NCBI GenBank assembly: GCA_003508835.1
Contig: PUFA01000202.1
Coordinates: 1,674,001-1,738,000 of the forward strand
Direction: 5' to 3'
Origin: Eonycteris spelaea
Lineage: Eukaryota; Chordata; Mammalia; Chiroptera; Pteropodidae
DNA: 64,000 nucleotides
Part shown: positions 43,246 to 58,463 of the stretch, piece after piece
Numbering within the stretch: the first letter of the stretch is position 1
How the letters are laid out: every line of letters begins with the position of its first letter
Notes under the pieces: model-generated
The model's input: the letters and a program-made list of their open reading frames with translations, nothing else
Told to the model about the DNA's origin: nothing
The model's database searches: none
Translations under genes and position numbers: made by a program

Positions 43246-44980
43246 ATTATTCAAACTATTATCATTGTGATTTCCTTGGTCCCGGTAAATCTGTTTTACT
43301 GTGTCTCCTTACCCATTTCCAAGACTCCTCCTTCATTGGAAAACCAACACAATACCCTCTTGCTGTGTTTCTCCTGCAAGTTAACCTTTTCTGTGCTGTC
43401 AAAGGTAGCTCTATCCTCAGCCAGAGGGGGGATTTTTTTACCCTAATATAATTAGAAGCTGTTAGCCAGCTCATTCATTACCTTCCTGTTGCAGCTTCTT
43501 TACGGCTTCATAATACTCATTAAGTATGTAGTAACTTAATAACTACAAAGGGGTAAAGGAGATGGGTTTGCAAATGGGATGGGAATGATCCAAAGGACCT
43601 GAACCATGGCTGCAAATCATCCTGAGTGGTGCAAAGAATTGGCGACCATCTCCTAGAAAAGGAGGGAAACTTCTCTTGCCAAGGGCCATGGTCTTACAGA
43701 AAACAAACTGAGGCCTTATAAGGAAGACAATAATGACAGAATTGAGCTTATCTACTTTAAAAAATAGACATTGTCAAAAGTAGTAAAAATTAATCTCAAG
43801 AGCAACATCTGAATATCAGCAAGTCTATAGCTTTACCTACAAAATACATCCCAAGACTGACTATTTCTCTTTATTTCCACGGCCACAGTCATGGCCTTGA
43901 ATGACTAACTCTGCTTCCATTCTTCCCCCTCTCCAAAATCATTTTCTACAAATCAGTTAGAATGACCAGGTGTTAAATTTTAGATTATGACGTTATTATT
44001 ACATTCTGATGTACACTTTTTCTTTCTTTTTCTCCTTCTTCCTTGTCCTCTTTTGGATTAATCAAGTTTTTATTTGTTTTCCTTTTTTTAAGTTCCCAGT
44101 TTCTCTTTTTTTGGTTCAGAAATAACACACTCTCTCTCTTTCTATTATTTTGGTACCTTCCCTTCAATGCATACTTAAATATTAAACATAAATCCAATCA
44201 ATTCTGACGTATTCCTCCAACACAATATGAGAATTTCAGATAGCTTTAATTATAATTCCCATCCTGTCTTAGATGTTATTATTGTTTTTTATTGCCAGAA
44301 ACAGTCATTTTTAATATATAGTAATTGTTTGTTTAGACTTAGCCACACAGTTATTTCTTTGTTTACTGTTCCTTCTCTCACCTTAATCCATCTTTCTTTA
44401 CTCAAAATCATTCTTTCTGGAGTCAATCTTTTGAACAGTTCTTTTCATAAGGATTTATCAGTGGTAAATTCATTCAGGTTTTGGTTTGTTTGAGATGTCT
44501 TATTTATTTTTAATTCTGGAATAATATTTTAGCTGAGTACAGAAATCAAGATTGGCAATTATTATCTCTCAGCTTGTTAGACCCACAAGTATGAGAAAAC
44601 ATTCCCTCATCTGATTAACATGAGTAATTGCTACTCTTTTGTTGTTTTAAGTAATTTTAGCTCCAATCCCTCTTTAATCCTTCTGCATCCTGGATAAAAA
44701 ATGTAGATTCCCAGCCATTGATATGTCCATGCTTCCTGACAATATTCAATCCAAAACTGGCCCTCACTATTCTAAACTCTAGTTCAAAATCATCCAACAA
44801 AGTCCAAACTCTGCAAAAGGCTCCTCCTCACTTCCTCTTACTGAACTGTCCCATCTTCCACAGTGGCATCTTCTTCCTTGCTGCAGCAAGCCAAATAAAC
44901 CCAACTTTTTGGATCATAGGTTTGTTCCCAGCGGTGTTTGGTCAGTGGGCTTTGACAATGATGATGGTCAAATTTCTCCA
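43246..44980. other. intergenic, with antisense L1M-like sequence
   Basis: About 43,980-44,560 has the composition and phrases of antisense old L1 ('gttttttattgccagaaaca', 'tttcataaggatttatcagt'). The remainder (44,700-44,900) may be L2-like. No gene is recognised. Confidence 0.4.
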
Positions 44981-44994
44981 ATAATCTCAAAAAG

Positions 44995-45930
44995 CCCACA
45001 GATAACTTCTGACTTTATATTTTTATTATGGAAAATTTCAAATGCTTACAAAAAGAAAGAGAGTAGTATAATGAATCTCTGTGTATCTATCACCCAGTTT
45101 GACAATTATCAATTCATGTTTCAATCTTGTTTTATAATTACCCCATCTACTTCTCCTCCATCTTGGACTATTTAGAAGCAAATCTCAGCTATCACATCTA
45201 CTCATCTATAAATATTCTGAGATGTATCTCTAAAAGATAAGCACTCGTATTTTTAAAAGTACCACTTATCATACCAATGACTAACAATAATTCCTTATAA
45301 ATCATCAGGTATCTGGTAAGTTCATCAGTATTCAAATTTCCCCCAATTATCTCGTAATGTTTTTGTTGTTGTTTTCTTGAATTAGGATCCAGTTAAGTCC
45401 ATATTCGGCAACTGTTTGATGTCTCTGAAGTCTCTTTTGATCTATAGGTTGTCTCTCCATCTTTTTTTTTTTTCTCCAATTTATTTGTTGAAGAACCCAG
45501 GTCATTTGTCCTGTAGAGTATTCCCACAGTATAGATTTGCATCTCTGAGGTATCATTCGATGGCTCCTGTATTTCCTGTAAGTTGGTAGTTAGCTCTAGA
45601 CTACAGCTCGATCAGATTCAAACTGAAAGGTTTAATTACAAGTCTGCTTCATAGGTGGAATTTGTACTCTACCTACCACCAGGAGGACATAATATTCGTT
45701 TCTCCTTCGGTGATGGATAACAGCTGTTGGTGATCATTGCCCAGACACATTAATTCATTAGAAGTTACAAAAATGTTGATATTCTAATTATGCCATTCCT
45801 TCTTCATTCATTCATTTGCTGGAAAACTTCCATAAAAAAGAAATTTCCCCCTAATCTTTAGTTCCCCAGGAAAAACAGGATAAATGTTTGATTCTTTCCA
45901 GTTAGTAGCAGTTTTCAAAATGAGTTGATC
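44995..45930 (-). mobile_element. ancient LINE 3' region (L1M-like), minus sense
   Basis: Almost 1 kb that follows a well-known old LINE 3' sequence in order. The 'tatggaaaatttcaaatgct' block is at 45,028, 'agtataatgaatctctgtgt' near 45,066 and 'cttttgatctataggttgtc' near 45,433. 'caatttatttgttgaagaac' follows near 45,478, 'ctgtatttcctgtaagttgg' near 45,568 and 'aaatgtttgattctttccag' near 45,883. I am sure it is a dispersed repeat and less sure of the subfamily. Confidence 0.7.
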
Positions 45931-47640
45931 CCCTAACATTCTCCAACAATGACCCATTAGTTTGCATTTTTAAGTATCATTGTAACTCATAAATGTATTT
46001 GGTGTGTTTAAATCCATTTGAAGATAGTGTTCATTTTGACACTCAAATTGCCCATCTTTGGCCACTGGAAATTATTCTAGTAGTTTCTGAGTCCTTTTGA
46101 CACAGTCTTCCCTCCTTCTTAACAGTCTTTGGAAGCTTCCTCACTTACCTTGGACAATTCCTGCCCCACACCTGAAGTCAGCCATTCGTCCAAGGAGTTC
46201 CTTTTAGTGGGAAATAGTATCTAGAAAGCTCGACTTGAACATTAGTCACATTCACTGCTACTGGGTTATTGTTTTCAGGCCTTTTTAGGATAAAGCCAGG
46301 AAATGTTTTAGGATGAAAACACTCTGAGCTCCAAGTTACTACTTCCAATTTACACTCAGAATTACGGAGTTTTTACTTAACTTCTTCAATCGTAAATCTG
46401 TATTCTGTTCCACACCAAATATCCTGGTTCACAAAGACACTCATATTGACACTCACTTATTTTACCCCACAATACACTCACGATAGTTTCAGAACAAAAA
46501 TGGCAACACTACCGCCAACAATATGGCTACTTTAAAATATTTTTGTATTTCTTTTTGTCCTTCAGAGTATATCCCACTTGGGACACTATGGTCAAAGTAT
46601 TGTGTTTTTAAATAACTTGAAGAGTTTGGTTGGAGGGTATTGCACATTTTTGTGATAAAAGCCTTATGGTGTGGCCTCATGTGGTTGAGAGAAAAACTAA
46701 ACCTGTCGGATACATGTGTATAATAAAGAAGAGTCCTGCATGGGCATCTTCGATTCTGGATTAAACGCATAGCCAATTAACACAGATGCCCTAGTGATAC
46801 CCTTTGGAACCGGCCCTCGTGTTAATTTCACTTGGCTAGTGCTAAGAGATGATCCCAGATGCCCGTGGTTGCAAAAATATGACATGGCTAAATTCCTTGG
46901 CTGTGATATTTTAAAAGGCCACAATATTATGTTACTCCATAAAAGTATCTTTCTGAATCTCTTTTTATCTCAGTTTCTCTCTCCAAGTCCCTCTCCCCTG
47001 CGGATTAGTAACCTTCAAGAAGTTCTACCCCTATTCCTTCTTCACCTCTCTGACTTTGTTAGTCTCCAGCCACTCGGGAGAGTTGTGCGTATGTGTGTAT
47101 TCGAGAGAAGGAGGGAAGAGAAACTGCTGTATAACTAAAGGAATGAAAAGGGAGGCCATAGGGAGATGGACAGCTGCAAGGATATGAACTGGGAGACTGA
47201 AACAAACCTTCATCCTAAACAACTCAGAGCTCAGATTTCTTCTCTGGACAGCTGGCTTTTTCGGTCTTGAAATACTGTGCCAAGATGGGGGAGGGGCTGT
47301 GCACTACCTTTGCTGTGGACCATATTTAAAGTCAGCTACCCACTAGGTATATTCTTTAGAAACTAAACTCGTATTCAGTAAAGCAGGGATAAGGGTGGTG
47401 ACCGAAAAGTATATAATTGCCTTCTCTAATTTTCAAAGGCCAGGAGCTCATTACTGACTATGCTGGAGGGCTGCCTGGAGTAGGCAATGACTAGAACTGG
47501 AATCATATAAGCTGGAATGAGATATCTGGCTTGCCTGCCATATTTCTTTCCCTTACTCTCCCCACTTGGCACCTTACACTCCGTATTCTTTCTAATCCTC
47601 CTACCCTCCCCACTCCCACACCCTACCCCCAACACTCCTG
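45931..47640. other. HJV upstream intergenic region
   Basis: No gene is recognised. It includes a TATA-like 'atatttaaag' near 47,322 and a CAGCTG E-box near 47,249, which could be distal regulatory elements of HJV. Confidence 0.4.
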
Positions 47641-47655
47641 GAATTTTGGACTTAG

Positions 47656-47706
47656 CTATTTTTAAAACAGTCAACTCAGTAGCCACCTCCCTCCCCCGCT
47701 CAGCTG
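47656..47706 (+). promoter_or_regulatory. probable HJV proximal promoter: MEF2 site and E-box
   Basis: CTATTTTTAA at 47,656-47,665 is a perfect MEF2 consensus. CAGCTG at 47,701-47,706 is an E-box of the MyoD type. Both lie just before the likely non-coding exon 1. HJV is strongly expressed in skeletal muscle, and MEF2 and E-box control of its promoter is established for this gene in other species. Assignment here rests on position and motif. Confidence 0.55.
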
Positions 47707-47734
47707 TCCAGTACTCCGGCCAGCCATATACTCC

Positions 47735-47915
47735 CCCTTCTACCCACAGCAGACCTTCTCTGGTTCCCTGACCTCACTGAGATTGCGGCCGGTCTGGGAA
47801 CCTGGAGGAGACATGGAGAAAGAGACGGGGGATCCCCTGCCTGGAGCTGACCCACAGAGTAGGCAGTCATGGCTGGAAAACTGGATATCAGAGTAATGTG
47901 TGACCTCTGGAAACA
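47735..47915 (+). other. HJV: probable HJV non-coding exon 1
   Basis: A GC-richer stretch downstream of the MEF2/E-box pair that ends at a good splice donor (aaaca|GTAAGTC, intron from 47,916). The start is unknown and the coordinate is a guess. Mammalian HJV has a 5' untranslated first exon about 1-2 kb before the coding exons, which fits. The exon could splice to an acceptor just upstream of 49,217, for example after TTTTTTCAG (ends 49,129) or CCCTTACAG (ends 49,138). Confidence 0.4.
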
Positions 47916-49216
47916 GTAAGTCAAAATGAAACTGCGTTCTTTTAATAAGCCTTTGGACTGAAGTTAGACTTTCCTAAAATTGCAGCATCTACTTGGATGT
48001 CTCTGGTCCAAAAGCCAGGATCTCGCCCATGCTAAGGTGCCCCAACCTCCACTTCTCCTTCTGTCTCATTTCTTTCTGGCCTCCAGCCTCTGGCTATTTG
48101 AAATGTCATCCTCTGGCTCTGCTCTGCAGCCTCAGCGCCTTGGTACTTCGAGACTTCGGATGAAGGCTCCTTCGTTAGGAGGCGTTTCCCACAACCCCTC
48201 GTCCCTGGCTTTCTCACCAAGGCCAAATTTAGCCTCAGATGATTACTCACTGATATTCTTCTACCCTGGCCCTGCTTAGCAGTGCCCTCCACATCGGGCT
48301 TCCGGGGTGGTGGCCATTCCTTGTCATACACGATTTCTCCCCACAACTCTAGTCCTGCCATCCTCTTCTCCCTCCTGCATGACTGTTCCGCCCATCATAT
48401 CCTTACCCCAAGCCCTGTCCTCATCGAAAGACTGAGAACTGAGTTGGCAAAGGGAAGATGCATGGAAAGAGTGATTCTTCGGGGGGGTTTGAAAATATTC
48501 AAGAACTGCTGACTCATACCAAGCAAATATGTATTTGCATGCTTGGGTTACACCCCATTATTCCATGAGAGAGGGATTATAACGCAGTTCTCTGGAATGA
48601 TGGAGAGACAGGTTCCTTTTTCATTTGAATACCGAGGGGATGGGTATTCCACCCTCACTCCTTCTTGCTGAAAATTCTGACACAGACAAAAGAAATGAAT
48701 GATTCCTGGAGGGTGTCCCTTCCTGACGGGGAGGACAAATAGAAGATATGTTTCTGAAGTATTTTCAGATACTTATTCTACGGGGGAGCCCACTAGAGTG
48801 ACCGAGATCAACCGGTCCGCTCGAGTCCTCCTTCTTTTGACGTTTCTGCTGTTTGGTAGCTCAGAATGGGGCAATACAGTGGACTGTGCCCCTCCAGCCC
48901 ACGCCACGTCCCTTCCACCCCCACCCAGAGGTATTGCATAAGGGGCCTGAAAGTGGCCACAAGAGCAGGGCGCAGACGCTTAACGGCCACACTTAGGGTT
49001 TGGGGAGCCCCATCTCCTCCAACTCTCTGCTGCTTATCCTTTTCTCCGTCTTTCCAGATTCTCTTCACATCATCCTGAACAATCTTCAACTCTTCTCTCC
49101 CCATGCCCGGCCAAATCTCTTTTTTCAGACCCTTACAGGTCGACCGGTCAAAATTCGCTAGGTAGGAGGGCCATCCGCTGCAAAGAACTGGAGCCGGGGG
49201 ACCTGGCTGGATAGGG

Positions 49217-51265
<2,049 letters not shown>

Positions 51266-51848
51266 CTAGGCCAGGAAGCCCAGGACTGGTTTAGAAATGA
51301 TTTGGGGATACAGATTGGCAGGGAAGAACATAAAGAATTGCTGAAGGAAACAGTGGGGACCAGGAGACAGACACATGAAACAATGACATTTTACCTGGAG
51401 TCAGATCGGGCTGTAGTCCAGGGGTGTGACATGACCACAGAACGAGGCTTTGGGGCAAGGTTTCTGCATTCCAGACCTCCGTAGGGACTCTTCACTGGTT
51501 CCCCCAGTGAAGCGAATTATTCCAGTCCCTCTACTCCTGAGTCCACCCCTACAAGCTTAGAGGTTATAGGGGTCCTGATGATCAGCAGACAACTGAAGGG
51601 TTGAAGCTTTTCAAAGGAAACAACTGAAAGAGGAAGATGTGATCATTACCCATAAGAAACTCAAAATCAAATGATACTGTCTCTTGGAAGCGGGAAAGAG
51701 GAGGAGATCATTGTGGAAAAGAACCTGTCTGATAACCATATGTGGGTCAGATGTGGTCTGCTTTCTCGGTTCAGAAATGCAATCTCTGCCTTGGGGGAAC
51801 AGCACAGATAGGAGAGAAACGATCATCCCCAGCCCTAACGAAACTGTT

Positions 51849-51854
51849 ATTAAA
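51849..51854 (+). terminator. HJV: probable HJV polyadenylation signal
   Basis: ATTAAA about 585 bases after the stop codon, followed by a T/G-rich stretch ('cctctgttgttgaatctctt'). This is a plausible 3' UTR length for HJV. Confidence 0.5.
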
Positions 51855-51869
51855 GCTATGAATTCTTCA

Positions 51870-52362
51870 CATCTTCCTCTGTTGTTGAATCTCTTGACAG
51901 ATGCTTGACAGACGCAAAGACAATGTACGCACGCCACTGAACGAAGGCTCAGAAGCACCAGACATTGCTTCTACCCTCAGGAAGTTTACGGGCTGGTGGG
52001 GGAGACAAAACTGACTCACACGAAGGAGGGATGGGTGTGTGATGATTCACAAAATTCTATGATACTGCGAATCCTGATGGGAAGGTGGTTGGTGAGAACC
52101 CAAGAAATAAGACGTGATAAGAGGTAATAGAGGAGATGGGATGCTAAGCGATCTTTGAAGGCTGGGTAGGATTTGGATTGCTAAGCACCTTCCAGGAGGT
52201 AGAAACCACCTGGAATTTCCCATAGCTTCGTAATTTAGTGAAGACGCCGGCAAAACTCAAAAAAAGTAGACAAGAAGTAACATGACGGAAGGAGGGCAGG
52301 TGGGGGGCAGAGGCCTGAACACAAAGCACCTCGAAAACGGGCCAAGGAGTTTAAATTCAGTT
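51870..52362. other. intergenic sequence downstream of HJV
   Basis: Contains an L2/MIR-like phrase ('gcttctaccctcaggaagtt') near 51,968. No gene is seen. Confidence 0.35.
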
Positions 52363-52610
52363 AACGGCCAACATTTATCAAGAGCTTAAAACCGGCCAGG
52401 CATGTTCTAAACACTTTTAAATGATTAATTCATTTAATGCTCACACCTCTCAAGTTAATATCCTCAACTCTGTTTTCATGTCAGGACACAGGTATAGGAA
52501 GATGAAGAGACTTGCCCACAGTCGTACAGCTAATAAATGGTAGAGCCGGAAACTAAACAGTCTGGCCCTAGAGCCTCGCTCTTCACCACCGCACCACACT
52601 GTCCAGGAAA
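52363..52610 (+). mobile_element. MIR SINE
   Basis: Nearly full-length MIR. 'catttatcaagagcttaaaa' is near the start, 'gattaattcatttaatgctc' in the middle, 'agagacttgcccacagtcgt' in the core and 'aaatggtagagccggaaact' at the tail. Confidence 0.88.
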
Positions 52611-53469
52611 CGACAGCTCTCTGTCTAGGTTGTGGAGCTGGGCCGGAAAAGGGAGACGCAGAGATGGCAAAGGCTACTTTTCTCCTGTCATATGAAACCC
52701 AAAAGGGAGAGCTGGGAGGGGGAGGGGCGGGGCAGGGTTGAAGGACTCTAGTGTGTAGAAGAGAAGCCTGAGGACAGAAGATTCTAGTCCAGGAGGTTCT
52801 AAAGCAACAGTGTTGCTCTGAACAAAGCTTTGGAGGATGCACCTTTCATGTTCGGTATTTTCTCCTTTTTTTCTGGTCTCAGGCTCCCTTCAGGGACTCC
52901 ACTATCTAGGGCCTGCCTCCTGATCTAATCATGTGTGGACACATGATCTTCCCCCTCTTCTCATTGTCACCCATCTGCCCACACTCCCCAGGACATGCCT
53001 ACGCACTGGCCTGTGCTCACCAGACAGGGTGTCCTGTCTGGTCTGCCATTTCAAATTTCTCTTGCAATTCTTCGGCCCCTGCTCCCTTCTCTCCACCTCC
53101 TCCAAGGACCGCGGCCACTCTGCACAGTGTCTTTAGTATCTGAAATGGTCTTTAGCTAATCTAGAAAACTATCTAATAGAAGACAATGGGAGGGAAAATA
53201 CCTCAAGTTCTCCCTTCACTTACAGGGAGGTAATGTAGGCATTCCAACTTGAAACATCTTTTTGAGAAACTGTGCCTTATCTTGGTTCTCTTAACTCAAA
53301 AGAGTACTTTTATCCCTCAGGTGGAGGAATTTCAAGTAAGTTAAGAAGAATTTCAGAGCCAACTGGTGAATGAGATTCTTTCATGACACCTGTCATGTAA
53401 CACCTCTTCCTTCGCTCAAATTTAGGGTTAGCCCTATTACCAGTGAAGTATTTAAAAAGGGGTAGCTCA
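52611..53469. other. intergenic sequence, no gene recognised
   Basis: Frames of up to 130 codons on the minus strand overlap the MIR and have no family resemblance. Confidence 0.35.
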
Positions 53470-54190
53470 GAATAAACACATGAAAAGAGGCTCAACATCA
53501 TCAGTTATTACGGAAATGCAAGTCAAATTAAAACCACAATGAGAAAACACTACACACCCACTTGAATGAGACTGACCATATCAAGTTCTGGTCGGATGCA
53601 AAATAGTACAACACTTTGTAAAACAATTTGGCAGTTTCTCTAAAAGCTAAGCTACACTTACCATACAATCTAAACAGTCCACTCCTGACTATGACCCAAG
53701 AGAAATGATAACATGTGTCTGTACAAACGTCCATCACCTTCTTCTCTGCAATAACCGGAAACCGTCAACAAGCCAAATGTTCACCAGCAGGTGAATGGTG
53801 CACCAACTGCGGTAAATCCATTCAACAGAATACCACTCAGCAAGAGCAAAACTACTGATACACACATAATGACTCAAAACAATGCGAGTCAAAGACGCCA
53901 AACAACAACAGAAGGATGTATACGTTTGCTTTTGTTCATATAAAATTATAGACAACGCAAACTAATATATAGTGACAGAAAAGAGATCAGTGGTTGCCTG
54001 GGAATGGGTGGAGGGAGGGAGGATGGTTGACAAAGGAACATGAAGAAACTTTGGGGAGTAACACATTCATGATCCTGAGTTTGGCAACAACTTCATGGGT
54101 ATACCCATGTCAAAACCCATGAAATTACCTACTTTAAATATGTGTAATTTGTCATACATCATGTGTACCCAATGAAGCCATCATTTTTTT
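53470..54190 (+). mobile_element. L1 LINE fragment, plus sense
   Basis: Follows the L1 3' end in order. 'aaaagaggctcaacatcatc' is at 53,483, 'caaattaaaaccacaatgag' near 53,523 and 'aacaatttggcagtttctct' near 53,622. 'gtggttgcctgggaatgggt' follows near 53,991. It is degenerate and truncated. Confidence 0.8.
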
Positions 54191-57100
54191 TAATGGGTAG
54201 CCCATCTATCCCTTTTCCTTTGCTGGATCAGACAAAGGCTCTGAGTGATCATAGCATAAAAAGGGAAGATTAGAACAGACTTTCCTTCTTCTAGGAAAAC
54301 ACAGGAAAAAAGGGGATGACAGGGCAAGGGAAGAGAACATTTAATGATTTTATGAACTCTCTTCTATCACGAGAACCATACTCTTTCCTCCCAATCATCA
54401 TTCTCAAGGTCAGAGACCATAGAAAGGACATTTTCTTGTTTAAAACCATCAACTCTGTGCCTCATAATTTTGTCTTCCCACTCCACCGACAGTCAGCAGG
54501 TGGCGCTGCTGACTAAAAAGAATTACTCAGTGGGGATTGGGCAAGTTTCCAGGAAAAAGAAAATCTGGGATTATCTGATACGCTGCCCATTTGAGAGAAA
54601 ATAATACGCGTTTGGCAGAATTGGCACTTCAGAAGTAAATTGAAGATAGGTCTATGGTAAACTAATAAATAGTTTAAATAAATTATTATAACTTCACTAC
54701 AAAGGGTCATTGGAAATATGAAAGAATCAAAATACACTACCGTGGCTCCACATGATATCATGTATACAATGATAATAATGTAACACTGACTACTGATGTA
54801 GCCAAAATTGTGATATAACTCTATTGTGAGAATGAAAGGGAAGACAGGGATGTAAAACGCCTAAAATTTCAATTACGAATACAGTAGATATGTCTAATAT
54901 TTCTAAATTAAGAAATAAAAGAAGACACATATAGCTTAGAAATAAGAAGTAAATACCAGATAAAAAGCTGAAAGAACTGGAAGAGACTACCTCAGTAGAG
55001 GGACCTGAGGACTGCTTTTTTTTTTTATTTAAGCATTAAATACTATATGATTTCAACTATATTATGTTACATTGTTTTGATCTTTAAAAGGGAGGGTACT
55101 TCTCCCTTGGCCATTCCTGAACTTTCTCCCTTAACTTCTTAAACTTGTGGCCACCTGGACCACTTCTCAGATCCACCCGACCCCTCCCTGCCCACTTCAC
55201 CTCACCTCATATACTTCATGGCAAGTTCCTTCCCACGTTTCTTCTCCAGGAAACGAGATCATTTTCATGGTCTGGTAATTATGGTTCTCAAAATCAACGC
55301 CACAAAAACTTCCGCCAGCACTAAGGGGAGGAAAAGAGGGCAGAACATTAAAAAACAAAAGGCCTTCCTCAATTTGTCTGCCTGCTGCTAAACCAAATTA
55401 TTCATCATCCTCCCAACCGTTAACAGGAAGGAATAAGTTAAATATGTTTCCTAAGATAAAATTCATGTGTGAATGGAGGGTGGGCTTATAGAAAGTGAAA
55501 GAAAAATCAGGAAGGCCAACTAGATTATGCCTTCACTGTGGGCTATTTTGGAAGCACTCCTTGCTACTGGTTCAAAGAACTAATATTTTTAATATCAAGG
55601 GTTTTGTGTAATCAGTCTTCGATACAGCATTTTTCTCCTCCTACCTCTGAGAAACGAGCTAAGTCAGATGTTTAAAAAATTAATCGATGTCTTCATTTTG
55701 CCCTCTCACCTCGCCTCACCCCAACCAAGAACGGAAAGGCCCTTCACTAAAACAATAGCACCTGAAATAGAAAATGTTCTGCCATGGTTTTATTTTCTCT
55801 TTCTGGAGGTCACTGACCGCATCTACCACAGCGAAGCCTACAGCCAAGGGGAATGCCATTGGCGTCAGAGAAGAAACCAAAACTAGAAGGATGAGCATGG
55901 GTTATATATGCTACACATTAGCTGATCAGGCCAAAATAATCCTATGGATTGATTTCTGACCCTTCCTTAGAATTTCTGAAGCACCTAAACTACACCAGGC
56001 CATAAGACAACATGGTTCCTACCCTTGGGGAGCTCAGTTTAATGGGAAGAAACAAACAGAAAAACAGATAATTGCAAGTTAAATGATCAATACTCATCAT
56101 ATATAGAAGTATGTCCTACACGCTGTGGGAATACAAAAAGGTGACAGTTAAGTCTGCCTAAAAAGAAATCAGAGAAATCTTTACAAAGGAAATGAATTCT
56201 TTTTTGAAGACTCAGAGATGCTCTAGTAGAAAGTCTTTGAACCATAAGTCAGATGAATTTTGTCCTAGTTGTGTGAACTTAGGCCAGTCATTTGACCTCT
56301 CTGAATCGCAATATACATTCTACAAAACATCTGTCTGCCTATCTAGCGAGAATCAAATGTTTGTGCAACTGCCTTATAACACACATGCGTAGTTGGCTCT
56401 ATGTACTCTAGAAATGTTGCTAACAAAGAAAGTATTGTTAAATGTCAGTCTGAACAAAAAACTGTTTCAACATGCGGTTTCTTCCTCTCCTCTCCATCGG
56501 CGTCATGAACACCGTATTCCTTACTGTGCTTCTTTTTCTCGTAACTAAAGAATCATCTTCACCACCCAGGGGAGCAGTTTTGGGTCAAGTTTCAGGTCTC
56601 AGAAAAGCTTCTCGGTTTTTGAGACAATTCTTGAACTAAGGATCTTGACAGTACATTAACTTACCCACTGGGTGGCAGGGCTGAGCCAACTGGATGACTG
56701 AATTGTGTAAGAAAGAAAGAATTTCTCAGAAAAGGGTAAATTGGGCTAAGCACACAATGTCCCAGTCTCCCTCAAGTTTATAAACTTCAACACCATCCAA
56801 TTTTCCACTCACAGAAAAACAAGTCATCACCTCTCACCCCTTTGCCTGATACATAATTGGGCCATAGGCTTCCAGGGGAGGGGGCGGGTGGGGGGGGGTT
56901 ATACACGTTGCAGTATAGCAGAAGGAACTGAAGTTCAGGTTTAAAGCCTAACGCTGATAAGCAACACACCAGGTTCTGAATTAGTGGCACATTCTACTCC
57001 AGACACATACCCGATCTATCAATTCAATTTATATTTAATAATATATTGACTCTGTGAAATGTACTCTGCTAGATGCTATGAAGGAAACAAAGATAAAGAA

Positions 57101-58460
57101 AGGACACAGTTCCTGCTCTCTAGGAATGCATTACCTGAGAGGAAAGGTAATTACATGTAATGCGAGAAACAAACAACCTTCTATGGAGTACTCAAAAGAG
57201 AAGTAAATTCCGTTTGGTTGCAAGGAGAAAGAGAGACTGGGAATCAAGAAAGGTTTGGGAATCGAGAAATGTTTCGTGGAGGAAAAGTCATTTGGCTGTC
57301 CACTGAAGAGTGGGAAGGTTTCAAAAAGCAGAGATGGGAGGCAGGGCAGGCATTCTGGGTAGAGAGAAATGCGTAAACACAGCAGAGAAGGATATATTAG
57401 AGGAACACCGAGTACTCACCAGGTTTGGCAGAGATATAGGGTACATACATGAGGAAGTAGTAGAAAATGAAACTGGAAGTTGCTTGAGGCCGGTTTGTGA
57501 AAGCTTTCAGTGCCAAGATGAAGCATCTCAATTAGCTTCAGTTAAGCAATGGGCTTGGCATCTCACAGGAACAGACAGGAATTCAATTTCGTTAGATTAA
57601 TTTAGTCATGGTCTGTAGATTATGGCAGAAAGATCAGTTAAAAGCTGTTAAAAAAAAATCTAGGCAAACATAACAAGGACAGGAACCAGAATGGCGGCAA
57701 TGGAATAAGAAATGAGATAGGTTCTAGAAACACTGGAAAGATGGCCTCTACAGAATTTGCCAGTTGATTAGATGTGTGAACTGTCAGGAAGACATCAAAG
57801 CAATTCCCGAATTTTATAACCGAGGGAATGTATAATGGATCCGTCAAAAGAAACAAGGGGGAAAACTGAGTCTGAGCACAGGAGGAAGATGATGAATTCC
57901 ACACTGGACAAGTTAAATCTGAGATGCCAGCTGGAGTTTTGGAGACAGATTAAAGGTATAGCATAGATTTTACACGCGTGACGTACAGATGGGCAAATTG
58001 AAGAGCAAAAGCTTAAAGGAAAAAAAAAAGTCCTTGAGAAAAGCTTTCAGGAGCCATCGAAAAAAGGAATTGAAGGCAAAGGAGAAAAGAATAAAGTCTG
58101 AAAGTCATAACAGATGTTTAAACTTTTAAAAGATGATAGTTTTTAAAATGATATGGGAGTCTATTGTGTGTCAACTACAATTGAAAAAAATAAGAATATA
58201 AAACAATGCTTTTAATAAATAATAGATTATATAGGAGTCAAGGTGAATGAGGTTTTAAAACCACTCTGGAAACCTTGAAAAAACTGTTTCAGTGGCAAGA
58301 GAAGCCAGAATACAAAGGGACAAGTTTCGTCCACAGAGAAAGCGGTGTTAAGTTATTCTCTTAAGAAATTTGATAGTAAAGAAAACAGAAGTGGCAATAG
58401 TATTCGACGGTATTAAGAATTTTTTTTTACTATAATAAGGCAACTTTAAGAAATACCTTG
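54191..58460. other. intergenic sequence with MIR/L2 relics, no gene recognised
   Basis: No exon-like structure is recognised. MIR-like pieces lie near 56,170-56,310 ('gtgaacttaggccagtcatt'). L2/MIR-like 'gttcctaccctt' and 'gttcctgctctc' phrases lie near 56,010 and 57,110, and a G-rich run at about 56,875-56,899. The open frames are short. Confidence 0.4.
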
Positions 58461-58463
58461 GCA

